A stretch of DNA of 64,000 nt from Bacteroidota bacterium (lineage in GTDB: Bacteria; Bacteroidota; Bacteroidia; Sphingobacteriales; Sphingobacteriaceae), in assembly GCA_018828585.1 (NCBI GenBank), contig JAHJVW010000052.1:1-64000 (forward strand), read 5' to 3'. The first letter of the stretch is position 1; each line of letters opens with the position of its first letter. Shown piece after piece: positions 35,665 through 43,976 of this stretch. The position numbers and the translations under genes are program-made. The notes below the pieces were generated by a model, which was not told the DNA's origin, ran no database searches, and worked only from the letters and a program-made list of their open reading frames with translations.

Positions 35665-35682
35665 GTAAAGTTTTTTGCTTAA

Positions 35683-36618
35683 TTAATTAAAGGCGAAATA
35701 ATAATGATTTAATGCATTACCAATTGCTAAAAGCTCTTGTTTTATTTGGTGAAGATATTCTTTTAACCCTACCTCTTCCAAATCTTTTATGTCAGAATAT
35801 TTAATATGACTTTCTAATTTTCCAATCATAAAGCTCAAAGCTTTATAAGATTCGCTGTTTGTGTCACTTTTTAATGTTTCGAAAGATTGTTTCAAGCGTC
35901 TTATCGAATAGGTAATTGAACGTGGAAAATGTTCATTCCAAACAATTTGATGTAGAATGTTTCTAGAGTCTAAAGCGGATCGATAACTTTTCAAAAAAAG
36001 CTCATATCCTGATATAGAAAGCAATAAATATTTCCAATAAGTGGGGTCAGATCTTTCTTCTAGCGAGTAATTGAGCTCACTAAATTTCACATTTAAAATA
36101 TCTACTGATTGTATAGCCCTTTCTAGGTATTTACCAATATTCATAAAATAGTAACCCTTATTTCGAGCCATGGTAATCTCGCAGGTGCCATAATAATGCA
36201 TCCCTTGCTGTACCAAATCATCAATAACAGAAACTGGATCATCGTTTTGAAGTGCCGGAGATAATGGGCTTTGTCGCACTTTATGGTAATAATCATTTAA
36301 GCATTGCCATAATTCCTTAGTTACATTATCCTGAACAGAGCGAGCATTTTCTCGTGATTTACTCACCAAATTAAAAACTGAATTTTTATTAAACTTGTCG
36401 GTAACCATAAATTGCAAGGCTTTACGGCCTTCGTATTTAATAGTCTCAATTTCAGAAGGTTCCATCTCACTAAAAATCAATAGAACAGGTCGCCAACTAA
36501 ATTGATCAAACTCATCCTGAGAATATGCATAATTTACCCTCAGCAATCTGAGGATACCATCGCAGCGCTCCATGTACCTCGACATCCAGTATAAAGAATT
36601 TGCTACTCTACTTAACAT
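35683..36618 (-). CDS. Alpha-E domain protein
   Basis: A 311-residue all-helical protein opening with the family signature MLSRVANSLYWMSRYMERCDGILRLLRV. No catalytic residues are recognised. Alpha-E proteins occur with circularly permuted ATP-grasp ligases and transglutaminase-like proteins, as here, and are thought to be a partner or substrate-binding subunit. Gaps to its neighbours are 18 and 47 bp, all on one strand. Confidence 0.88.
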   Translation of the reverse strand: MLSRVANSLYWMSRYMERCDGILRLLRVNYAYSQDEFDQFSWRPVLLIFSEMEPSEIETIKYEGRKALQFMVTDKFNKNSVFNLVSKSRENARSVQDNVTKELWQCLNDYYHKVRQSPLSPALQNDDPVSVIDDLVQQGMHYYGTCEITMARNKGYYFMNIGKYLERAIQSVDILNVKFSELNYSLEERSDPTYWKYLLLSISGYELFLKSYRSALDSRNILHQIVWNEHFPRSITYSIRRLKQSFETLKSDTNSESYKALSFMIGKLESHIKYSDIKDLEEVGLKEYLHQIKQELLAIGNALNHYYFAFN

Positions 36619-36665
36619 ATATTTCTTAATTTTTTATCTAACTATGAACAATAGACCATGAACTA

Positions 36666-38114
36666 TTAACTATTTAAAACCCAAGTATCTTTACTTCCCC
36701 CGCCTTGTGAGGAATTTACCACTAGCGAACCTTCTTTTAACGCAACCCGAGTTAAGCCTCCTGGTACAATTTCAATTCCGGATGGACCAAATAACGCAAA
36801 TGGCCTTAAATCTATCCGTCGTGGTTGTAGTTTTCCATCAATATAACATGGTGCTGCAGAAAGACTAATAATTGGTTGAGCAATAAAAGATCTGGGATCT
36901 TCTAGAACCACTTTTTTATAATCTTCGATTTCTTGTTCTGTTGCTGCATTACCTATAATCATTCCGTAACCGCCAGATGCATTGGTTTTTTTGATCACCA
37001 TTTTATCTATATGATCAAAAACATGTTTTCTTTCAGATACGTCATCCATTTTGTAGGTGGGTACGTTCTTTAAAATAGGCTCTTCATTTAAATAATATTT
37101 AATCATATCTGGCACATAGATATAAATAGCTTTATCGTCAGCTACGCCATTACCTGGCGCATTTACTATCGCTACATGTCCCTTTCTATAGGCCGACATT
37201 AAGCCGGCAACGCCTAACATACTTCCTGCATGAAACACCAAAGGATCTAAATATTCGTCATCAACCCTACGATAGATGACATCGACCCTTTGTAAACCTT
37301 CTGTCGTTTTCATAAAAACACGATGGTTCTCTACAACCAAATCTCGTCCTTCTACCAGTTCGATTCCCATTAAACGAGCTAAGGTGGAATGCTCAAAATA
37401 TGCCGAGTTATAAATCCCCGGTGTAAGCATCACAATATTGGGATTAGAATTATGACGAGGGGAAAGTGCAGCTAAATTTTTATAAAGTAATTGTGGATAA
37501 TTAGTAACCGTTCTTACCGCATTTTGAGGTAATAAATCAGGGAAAATTCGTTTGGTGATTTCCCTATTCTCTAACATATAGGAAACCCCAGAAGGCGTCC
37601 TCAGATTATCTTCCAAAACATAGAATGTTCCATCTGCATCTCTGATAATATCAATTCCAGAAATATGAACAAAGATATCATGAGGTACTTTTAAATTATG
37701 CATTTCTCGCAAATAATGTTCGCAAGAGTAAATCATGTCAATCGGAACAATTTTATCTTTCAGGATAAATTGATTGGAATAAACATCATTTAGAAAATGA
37801 TTTAATGCTTTTAAACGCTGTTTGATTCCGCTCTCTATATATGCCCATTCAGCAGCAGTAATAATACGCGGTATGATATCAAATGGAAAAATTTTTTCTA
37901 TCCCTTCTTCACCAGAATATACAGTAAAAGTTACCCCTTGACTCATGAATAATCTTCGAGCCATCTCCTCTTTTTTAGATAATTCTTCGGCAGGATAGTT
38001 CTTTAAAAAATTATGTAGTTTTTGATAAGGAGGTCTGATCGTATTTCCAGAATACATTTCATCGTAAAAATCCTTACTCTCCGGATAGTTATTAAAAATT
38101 TCAGAAGCATCCAT
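36666..38114 (-). CDS. Circularly permuted type 2 ATP-grasp protein
   Basis: A 482-residue ATP-grasp family protein of the COG2308 type. Typical segments: AAEWAYIESGIKQRLKALNHFLNDVYS, DIFVHISGIDIIRDADGTFYVLEDNLRTPSG, VDVIYRRVDDEYLDPL and KKTNASGGYGMIIG, with FIAQPIISLSAAP near the C-terminus. By family it is predicted to ligate a carboxylate to an amine with ATP. It is the first gene of the operon; the substrate and product are unknown. Confidence 0.88.
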   Translation of the reverse strand: MDASEIFNNYPESKDFYDEMYSGNTIRPPYQKLHNFLKNYPAEELSKKEEMARRLFMSQGVTFTVYSGEEGIEKIFPFDIIPRIITAAEWAYIESGIKQRLKALNHFLNDVYSNQFILKDKIVPIDMIYSCEHYLREMHNLKVPHDIFVHISGIDIIRDADGTFYVLEDNLRTPSGVSYMLENREITKRIFPDLLPQNAVRTVTNYPQLLYKNLAALSPRHNSNPNIVMLTPGIYNSAYFEHSTLARLMGIELVEGRDLVVENHRVFMKTTEGLQRVDVIYRRVDDEYLDPLVFHAGSMLGVAGLMSAYRKGHVAIVNAPGNGVADDKAIYIYVPDMIKYYLNEEPILKNVPTYKMDDVSERKHVFDHIDKMVIKKTNASGGYGMIIGNAATEQEIEDYKKVVLEDPRSFIAQPIISLSAAPCYIDGKLQPRRIDLRPFALFGPSGIEIVPGGLTRVALKEGSLVVNSSQGGGSKDTWVLNS

Positions 38115-38293
38115 TTGAGAACATTGTTTATTGAGTGATTTTTAAATTTTTTTCATAAGTTATATAATATTTACTTAATAAGAAGCAAACATTTACTGTT
38201 TCTTTATATAATGCGTTAATTTATTTTAAATTATTCAATATAAGCCTAATTTATTTATTCCGTTAAATCAAAACAACGTACCGTTTAAACGGG

Positions 38294-38301
38294 CAAAGAT
38301 A
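38294..38301 (-). promoter_or_regulatory. -7 promoter element of the ATP-grasp operon
   Basis: TATCTTTG on the minus strand matches TAnnTTTG. Transcription would begin near 38289, about 175 nt before the ATP-grasp ATG. No clear -33 element. Confidence 0.4.
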
Positions 38302-38429
38302 TTAGAGTACACAATCGGGCTATATTTATGATGAAGATATATCTATGTGTGAAAAACTTCATGTTTTGGGAAAACCTTTAATATAAAAAGGTTAGAATCG
38401 AAAAGATTCAAAAAATTTCTATCTAAGAA

Positions 38430-38469
38430 ACGAGAAAAGCCTCTGGAAAATTCAAGAGGCTTTTCTCGT
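38430..38469 (-). terminator. Terminator after the DUF2911 gene
   Basis: A perfect 15-bp stem (ACGAGAAAAGCCTCT / AGAGGCTTTTCTCGT) with a 10-nt loop, 15 bp beyond the stop codon on the minus strand. The T-tract after it is weak, but stem strength and position fit a terminator. Confidence 0.75.
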
Positions 38470-38483
38470 ATTAAAATTTTTTC

Positions 38484-39332
38484 TTATTTCTTAGCTTGAT
38501 TAATCACCGCTTGGTTTAATCTTACATATTCATCATTATTACTTTCCTTAGCTAGTTTCGCTCCCTCGGTTGCTGTAGCTAAAGCTGCGGCTTTATCACC
38601 CATTTTTAATTGAATTCTTGCTTTCCACAATGTGTAATAAGTAGCCTTCATATCACTTTTCTCTAAAATATTAGCCCATTCTAAAGCTTTTGACAAATCT
38701 TTATCATGCTCATAGTAATATTGCATAGCTGCATAGTAAGGTTTCTTATCTCCTTGCATAGCTTTATCAATATTTGCCATTACTTGAGTATCCTCATCCA
38801 CAGTCATAGGAATTACTATTTCAGTTTTCTCCCATATCAAATTTAAGTTCATAGACTCTTCTTTTACATTGGTAAAAAGGATGGTAAAAGTCTCAATAGG
38901 AGCTTTAGTATTTATAGCTTTCACGCTAAATCTCAACAAATCATCAGCTTGCTTATAATCATAAGCACCCCATTGGTTGGCTGTCTTATTAATGATTACT
39001 GTCCATTCTTTTTCTCCTGGAATAGTGAACAAACCATATTTACCCGCTGGAACTAATTTTCCACCTAAAGAAACTTCATTAGAAAATTCTATTGTGGTAG
39101 CTTCATTTGCACCCGTTCTCCATACTGCTCCATAAGGTTCTAGACCACCAAAAATTTTACGCCCTTTGGTATTAGGGCGGCTATAAGTAACCGTAACTTT
39201 TCCTAATCCAAAATCCTGTACAATAGTTTGTCCCGAACTTGGCCTTGGTGTTATTGGGGCTTGCGCACTAACTGATTGGATACTGAATAATATTGCCGTC
39301 AAAAAGGCAAATGATTTAACAATTAACTTCAT
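38484..39332 (-). CDS. DUF2911 exported protein
   Basis: A 282-residue secreted protein. Signal peptide residues 1-23 (ending SVSA). The DUF2911 core is evident: VTVTYSRPNTKGRKIFGGLEPYGAVWRTGANEATTIEFS and KLVPAGKYGLFTIPGEKEWTVIIN. A helical C-terminal region of about 100 residues looks like TPR-type repeats (KALEWANILEKSDMKATYYTLWKARIQLKMGDKAAALATA). The biochemical role of DUF2911 is not known. It is transcribed alone. Confidence 0.88.
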   Translation of the reverse strand: MKLIVKSFAFLTAILFSIQSVSAQAPITPRPSSGQTIVQDFGLGKVTVTYSRPNTKGRKIFGGLEPYGAVWRTGANEATTIEFSNEVSLGGKLVPAGKYGLFTIPGEKEWTVIINKTANQWGAYDYKQADDLLRFSVKAINTKAPIETFTILFTNVKEESMNLNLIWEKTEIVIPMTVDEDTQVMANIDKAMQGDKKPYYAAMQYYYEHDKDLSKALEWANILEKSDMKATYYTLWKARIQLKMGDKAAALATATEGAKLAKESNNDEYVRLNQAVINQAKK

Positions 39333-39376
39333 GATTTATAACTTTTTGATAAAAAAATTTCTATAAATATAAGTAT

Positions 39377-39406
39377 AAAAAAACCCTGCCAATAATTCAG
39401 CAGAGT
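39377..39406 (-). terminator. Terminator of the 155-residue unknown gene
   Basis: A short stem (CTCTGC / GCAGGG with one G-T pair) followed on the minus strand by seven T residues, 24 bp beyond the stop of the gene at 39430. Confidence 0.55.
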
Positions 39407-39429
39407 CTTAAACCTAAACTAACTAACAA

Positions 39430-39897
39430 TTAAACCATTATTAATGGTTTATCTTTAACTTCATTAATAGAAATGTGCTTAATTAATTCATCTTCTAATA
39501 AATTAATCCAAGCCTTTAAATAAATAATTACATCTTTTTTGAAGTTGTGTTTTAAATATCTTTTTTCCTTTGGTAAAATTTTTAATACTTCGGGATCTGA
39601 TAATCTTTCTAAGTGCGAGAGGTCTTCTCTGGTAAAACCAAAAGCTAACATTTCGTTAATAATATGGTCAATAGGAAGGCCACTTGTTGGGCAATAATCA
39701 ATTAATTGCTCATTCCAATCGCCGTGTCTTCGCATAGCGGATTTATGAATTTCTGCTTTATCTAAACTAGTAATCACTTGAGCCAAGTTGCCACAATTGC
39801 AGCTACCCATATGCCCCCATTGATAGGTACTACTTTTCTCTAACCGGGTAATGGTTTTTTGAATTGCGCCTATTACTTGAACTGAAGCTTTTGCCAT
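39430..39897 (-). CDS. Conserved-looking protein with a CNCG motif, unknown
   Basis: A 155-residue soluble protein without a signal peptide. It has YQWGHMGSCNCGNLAQVITSL near residue 25 and HGDWNEQLIDYCPTSGLPIDHIINEML further on, so three Cys and several His could bind metal. The C-terminal third is basic and helical. It looks like a real, constrained gene but I cannot name the family. It stands alone between two terminators, downstream of the sigma/anti-sigma operon on the same strand. Confidence 0.65.
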   Translation of the reverse strand: MAKASVQVIGAIQKTITRLEKSSTYQWGHMGSCNCGNLAQVITSLDKAEIHKSAMRRHGDWNEQLIDYCPTSGLPIDHIINEMLAFGFTREDLSHLERLSDPEVLKILPKEKRYLKHNFKKDVIIYLKAWINLLEDELIKHISINEVKDKPLIMV

Positions 39898-39942
39898 ATA
39901 ATAATAACAATGAGTTTTTTAAAAAGTTTAGCTCTTAAATAA

Positions 39943-39976
39943 AAAAATCTCGATGCAAATTTGCATCGAGATTTTT
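39943..39976 (-). terminator. Terminator of the sigma/anti-sigma operon
   Basis: A perfect 34-bp palindrome with halves AAAAATCTCGATGCAAA and its reverse complement, ending in a T-run on the minus strand, 18 bp past the anti-sigma stop. Confidence 0.88.
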
Positions 39977-39994
39977 ATCGTCGCTTAAAGAAGT

Positions 39995-40489
39995 TTAAGC
40001 TAATCTTTTTCTTAAATATTTATCCATCAGCATTAGAGCTGCAATGGTGTCAAACATTAAAAAACCATATAAAATAAAATTTTTAGATGCTGATGATAGA
40101 TTAATCTGACTTGTAAACTGATCTAAATTTAATTTTACTGGAAGCGTTGTAGATAATGACCAATCTATTCCTTTAAATACTATGGTCAAACATACCAAAA
40201 GCAGCACCCCAAACACGGCAGATATACCGTAGATAATTCTTTTATCAACCATGGCTTTCGCTGATAGTGGCTTGATCTGAAAAGCAACCTTATCCATCAC
40301 CTTGTTGGTGAAAGACATTGATGGCTCATCCAGCTCTATCAACTGAATATCCTTTTGAATAGCCAACAACTCCTGATATTTATCTTGATAAACAGGATCA
40401 TTAGCAATTAATTGCGAGATGGCCTCTTGCTCTTCTAAAGAGCTAAGACCATCTATATAATCCCAAATTCCTTCTTCTACCGTGTTCAT
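39995..40489 (-). CDS. Putative membrane anti-sigma factor
   Basis: A 164-residue protein. The cytoplasmic N-terminus (EEGIWDYIDGLSSLEEQEAISQLIANDPVYQDKYQELLA) resembles the anti-sigma N-terminal domain, without the zinc-binding HxxxCxxC. Two membrane helices follow at about 88-108 and 136-156. Its ATG overlaps the stop of the ECF sigma gene (ATGA), the usual arrangement for a sigma and its regulator. Anti-sigma function is inferred mostly from this coupling. Confidence 0.72.
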   Translation of the reverse strand: MNTVEEGIWDYIDGLSSLEEQEAISQLIANDPVYQDKYQELLAIQKDIQLIELDEPSMSFTNKVMDKVAFQIKPLSAKAMVDKRIIYGISAVFGVLLLVCLTIVFKGIDWSLSTTLPVKLNLDQFTSQINLSSASKNFILYGFLMFDTIAALMLMDKYLRKRLA

Positions 40490-41067
40490 ATCAAATCTTT
40501 TACTTCTCCACCTAAAATAATTTCAAGTTGATTTTTCAACCTTTGTCTAGCCCTATGTAATTTAACCTTTATTGTATTTGCCTCCATTCCCATTATTTGG
40601 GATATTTCTTCTAATGATTGTTCTCCTAGATAAAACAGATTAATAATCGTAGCATCATCAGGTAATAAATTTTCTATCGCTTTATTAACGTAAAAGCTTC
40701 TTGATTTTCGTTCAACACTTAAATCATCTGCCAATCCGTAGCTTTCTAATTGAATAGCAGTTCCTTCATCATCTATAGAACTGACATCTAATCTCTTCTT
40801 ACGAAGATAAGTCATCGACGTGTTGTAAACAATAGTGTACAACCAAGTGCTAAATTTTGCTGTTCTTTGATAACTTGATAAAGAACGATAAGCTTTTACA
40901 AATGTATCTTGTGCTACTTCCTCAGCATCCTCGCGGCTACGAGTAAAACGCAAAGCTAAAGTAAAAACATAACGCTGATTCCTTTTCACCAATTCTGCAT
41001 AAGCCGATTGATTACCTGCCAGTACCGCATCTATAATTTCTATATCAGAATTCTTATTTTGCATCAA
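40486..41067 (-). CDS. ECF-type RNA polymerase sigma factor
   Basis: A 193-residue sigma-70 family member with only regions 2 and 4. Region 2: YVFTLALRFTRSREDAEEVAQDTFVKAYRSL followed by FSTWLYTIVYNTSMTYLRKKR. Region 4: LPDDATIINLFYLGEQSLEEISQIMGMEANTIKVKLHRARQRLK. It directs RNA polymerase to a small regulon, probably an envelope or stress response. It overlaps the downstream membrane protein gene by 4 bp. Confidence 0.93.
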   Translation of the reverse strand: MMQNKNSDIEIIDAVLAGNQSAYAELVKRNQRYVFTLALRFTRSREDAEEVAQDTFVKAYRSLSSYQRTAKFSTWLYTIVYNTSMTYLRKKRLDVSSIDDEGTAIQLESYGLADDLSVERKSRSFYVNKAIENLLPDDATIINLFYLGEQSLEEISQIMGMEANTIKVKLHRARQRLKNQLEIILGGEVKDLI

Positions 41068-41340
41068 TGCCTTTATGACTACTACAGTTAGTTTTAGGTT
41101 ACACTATTCTGCTAATTAAAGATAATTATTTTTTAGTCGTTGTTGATGGATGGAGTTTACGGTCTATCGCTTTTCAAAAAACAGTATACCATTAAGAAAA
41201 GATACCGTTTCAATCCTCAATAGAAAATCATTTCAAAAAAATTCTACTCTAGTGTAACCTGTTTAAAAATGAGGTAGTCATAGCTTACAAATCAGATGTA
41301 CTGATTACAAAAGATAGTTTAACAATTAAATTTTTATAAA

Positions 41341-41712
41341 ATGGATCAAAATAGCGTAGTTTTTAGTGTACCCATAGTAATGTTCATCTGTACCGCAGCG
41401 GTAATTTTTGGATTGAGGTACATGTCCAATAAGGAAAGAATGGCCATGATTGAAAAAGGCTTAGACCCTGGAGTTAAAAAAAGCCAACCACAACCTTATA
41501 CGGTATTAAAATGGGGTTTATTATTAATAGGTGCCGGCTTAGGACTATTCTTAGCCTTTACTTTAGACCATACCATATTTAAAGTAACGGCAGATGAGTG
41601 GGGAAATAACGATCGCAATGTGCCTATCTATTTCTCATTGATCTCCATCTTTGGGGGGTTGGGTTTATTTACTTCTTATCTTATCGAAAAGAAAGAAACC
41701 TTGAATAAATAG
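41341..41712 (+). CDS. DUF6249-like membrane protein
   Basis: A 123-residue protein with three membrane helices (about 8-26, 57-77, 96-116). A conserved-looking amphipathic stretch MSNKERMAMIEKGLDPGVKK follows the first helix, as in proteins annotated DUF6249 in Bacteroidota. The function is unknown. It lies divergent from the ECF sigma gene with 273 bp between, and such proteins are often found beside ECF sigma genes, so it may belong to the sigma regulon. Confidence 0.75.
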   Translation: MDQNSVVFSVPIVMFICTAAVIFGLRYMSNKERMAMIEKGLDPGVKKSQPQPYTVLKWGLLLIGAGLGLFLAFTLDHTIFKVTADEWGNNDRNVPIYFSLISIFGGLGLFTSYLIEKKETLNK

Positions 41713-41729
41713 TTTAGCGTAGAACTAAT

Positions 41730-41764
41730 AAAAAATGCTCCCCAAAACTAGAGGAGCATTTTTT
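41730..41764. terminator. Bidirectional terminator between DUF6249 and the thioesterase
   Basis: A 12-bp stem (AAAAAATGCTCC / GGAGCATTTTTT) with an 11-nt loop and flanking A/T tracts, placed between the two convergent stop codons. Confidence 0.88.
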
Positions 41765-42191
41765 ATTTAATGACTGCCGAAACAACTGCAACAGTTAGCC
41801 GACTGATACAGGTCATTTTTCCTGCATCGTTATATAATTTAATATCCCAAATATGGGTTTTACCTCCAATATGAATGGGCGTACAAATTCCCGTAACCCA
41901 GCCTTCTTTGATAGGGCGTAAATGATTAGCATTCACTTCTAAACCCACACCCATGTTTCTCTCTGGGTTTAAAACCATATTACTAGCCACACTCCCTAAA
42001 GTTTCTGTTAATACGACAGAAGCACCACCATGTAAGATTCCAAATGGTTGATGCGTTCTTTCGTCAACGGGCATTCTTCCTTTAATGTAATCATCTCCAA
42101 TTTCAGTAAATTCAATACCTAATAGCGCACCGATATGATTTTTTGGTCTACCGTTTAGTTCTGCTAAATCGGGTTTAGAAAACCAGATCAT
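41763..42191 (-). CDS. Hotdog-fold thioesterase (PaaI type)
   Basis: A 142-residue acyl-CoA thioesterase of the PaaI/DUF4442-like hotdog group. The signature is RTHQPFGILHGGASVVLTETLGSVAS, with the GxLHGG loop and the acidic catalytic position, and VTGICTPIHIGGKTHIWDIKLYN. It hydrolyses an acyl-CoA, perhaps an aromatic one. Its start overlaps the DinB stop by 4 bp, and DinB overlaps a histidine kinase gene upstream. Confidence 0.88.
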   Translation of the reverse strand: MIWFSKPDLAELNGRPKNHIGALLGIEFTEIGDDYIKGRMPVDERTHQPFGILHGGASVVLTETLGSVASNMVLNPERNMGVGLEVNANHLRPIKEGWVTGICTPIHIGGKTHIWDIKLYNDAGKMTCISRLTVAVVSAVIK

Positions 42192-42709
42192 TTCTTTAAG
42201 TATTTTTCTTTTAGAATATTGAAATGATGCTCGATATGTCCGTAGATAATAAAAAGCAAGGCACCTGCAGAAACTACATTTCCATTTGCTGTTCCTTTCT
42301 TTCTCATATCATCGTCTGTTAAACATTTAAAGAAAAATAAATTTGCCTGACGTAACATCACCAATTCATCTACCAAATCTTCGTAAGAATATTTATCAAT
42401 ATCAGTGTTTGCAACAATTAAATCTTGGTCGTAACCTGGCAAATCAGTTTGATCATTTCTGGCAATACGCATTGCCCGGTAAGTCATTACTCTTTCTGTA
42501 TCAATTAAATGAGAAATCACCTGTTTCACTGTCCACTTACCATCTGCGTAAGCGTAATCATATTTCTTTTCAGGGATATCTGCTAAAAAATCGTCAATAG
42601 CATTTAGCTGTGATTTTAACCTTTTTAAAATCGGTTGATTTCCGGCTGAGGCTAATTGGATATATCCTTCGTAAAATGGATTGTATTCGTTAGTTAAGGG
42701 TTGGTACAT
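42188..42709 (-). CDS. DinB-family protein
   Basis: A 173-residue four-helix protein of the DinB/YfiT type. The three metal-binding histidines of the family are visible in KQVISHLIDTERV and YGHIEHHFNIL. Related enzymes include thiol-dependent transferases; the activity here is unknown. It overlaps the histidine kinase by 20 bp and the thioesterase by 4 bp. Confidence 0.85.
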   Translation of the reverse strand: MYQPLTNEYNPFYEGYIQLASAGNQPILKRLKSQLNAIDDFLADIPEKKYDYAYADGKWTVKQVISHLIDTERVMTYRAMRIARNDQTDLPGYDQDLIVANTDIDKYSYEDLVDELVMLRQANLFFFKCLTDDDMRKKGTANGNVVSAGALLFIIYGHIEHHFNILKEKYLKK

Positions 42710-43898
42710 AATTCAAGCTACTTTTAATAATTATTCTGAAAGTGGTTCCTTTTCCAATTTCAGATTCTTTTACAAATATTTGTCCTCTATGATAATTTTC
42801 TATAATCCTTTTGGTAAGAGAAAGTCCTAAGCCCCAGCCCCTTTTACGCGTTGTAAATCCAGGCTGAAAAATAGCGTCAAATTTAGAACGAGGGATACCC
42901 TTACCAGAGTCGGTAATATCTACAAATATCTGCTCTTTCACAATATTTTCTTCAATATTGATAGAAATTTGACCTTCGCCTTCAATAGCATTCACTGCGT
43001 TTTTTAGAATATTCTCTATCACCCAATCAAACAATGGAATGTTTAAAAATGCTTCTTGATGTTCATCTCCACTGATGCTGAATTGTATTTTATCACTTAC
43101 TCTAACTTTAAAGTAATCTACATATTCGGTTACTACCTGATGAACAGAATGGCGAGTAAGAACTGGCTTTGAACCGATTTTGGAAAACCGATCTGCCACA
43201 ATTTCTAATCGCTTCACATCATTCTCCATCTGTAATATGAGGGGATCTTGCTCCGCATTAAACTTATCTTTCAATAATTCTGTCCAGGCCATTAATGATG
43301 AAATGGGTGTTCCCAATTGGTGCGCCGTTTCTTTGGCTAAGCCGACCCAAACCTGATTTTGCTCGGAACGCCGGGCCGAACTAAAGGAGTAGTAAGCAAT
43401 AAATAGAAAAGCTGCAATTACGGTTAGTTGAATATAGGGAAAGATCCTGAGCTGTGTGAGTAAATCACTATCTTTATAATAGACCTTGTAATAACTTGGT
43501 TTTCCTTCAAAGTCTATTAAAATGGGTTCATGTTGGGCTTTCATTCTCTTTAACTCTCGAAGAAAATATTTTGGGTCATATACTTTATCTGATTCTACTT
43601 TATAGTAAGTCTTAGTAGAATCTAGAGCAGTATACATCATAATAGAATCCTTTTCATTGGTGACAATTACGGAAACAGTTAAGCTATCTCTTACTGTAAA
43701 AAGATAGTTCATCATTTCATCGTTATCAGTATTGAAAAGCTTTTTAAAACTCTGGCTCCAAATCTCTGCTCGGGTACGCTCAGATTTTGAAATCCCTGTT
43801 ACCAAAAAATCGGTGTACCATAAGGATGATGAGGCAATAACTACTGCAAAAAAGAGCAAAAGATATTTCCAGCGGCGTTTTTTTTCGTAAGGATTCAT
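42690..43898 (-). CDS. Sensor histidine kinase with variant H-box
   Basis: A 402-residue membrane kinase. Two helices (about 13-31 and 156-175) flank a periplasmic sensing domain of about 120 residues. The phospho-acceptor helix reads GLAKETAHQLGTPISSLMAW, a Bacteroidota variant of the H-box with the His followed by QLGTP. ATP-binding motifs ILKNAVNAIEGEG, DSGKGIPRSKFD and GWGLGLSLTKRIIENYH follow. No response regulator lies adjacent, so its partner is elsewhere. Confidence 0.9.
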   Translation of the reverse strand: MNPYEKKRRWKYLLLFFAVVIASSSLWYTDFLVTGISKSERTRAEIWSQSFKKLFNTDNDEMMNYLFTVRDSLTVSVIVTNEKDSIMMYTALDSTKTYYKVESDKVYDPKYFLRELKRMKAQHEPILIDFEGKPSYYKVYYKDSDLLTQLRIFPYIQLTVIAAFLFIAYYSFSSARRSEQNQVWVGLAKETAHQLGTPISSLMAWTELLKDKFNAEQDPLILQMENDVKRLEIVADRFSKIGSKPVLTRHSVHQVVTEYVDYFKVRVSDKIQFSISGDEHQEAFLNIPLFDWVIENILKNAVNAIEGEGQISINIEENIVKEQIFVDITDSGKGIPRSKFDAIFQPGFTTRKRGWGLGLSLTKRIIENYHRGQIFVKESEIGKGTTFRIIIKSSLNYVPTLN

Positions 43899-43976
43899 AA
43901 AGAAAGCAAATTACAAAAAAACAGCAGCGAAATTAATCTACTGCTGTTAATATTTTGGAAACGTAAGAAATGAATT

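Larger units (their letters stand above)
38115..38483. other. Intergenic region upstream of the ATP-grasp operon
   Basis: This 369-bp stretch has no convincing ORF. It holds a minus-strand -7 promoter element (38294-38301), a small AACCTTT / AAAGGTT hairpin (38373-38393) and, at its right end, the terminator of the DUF2911 gene. The promoter would give the ATP-grasp message a leader of about 175 nt, AT-rich and without a structure I recognise. Confidence 0.6.

Noticed and set aside
36618-36665. Short ATGAAC-type repeats between the alpha-E and ATP-grasp genes
   Set aside because: Only two or three imperfect copies, too few to call a tandem repeat element.
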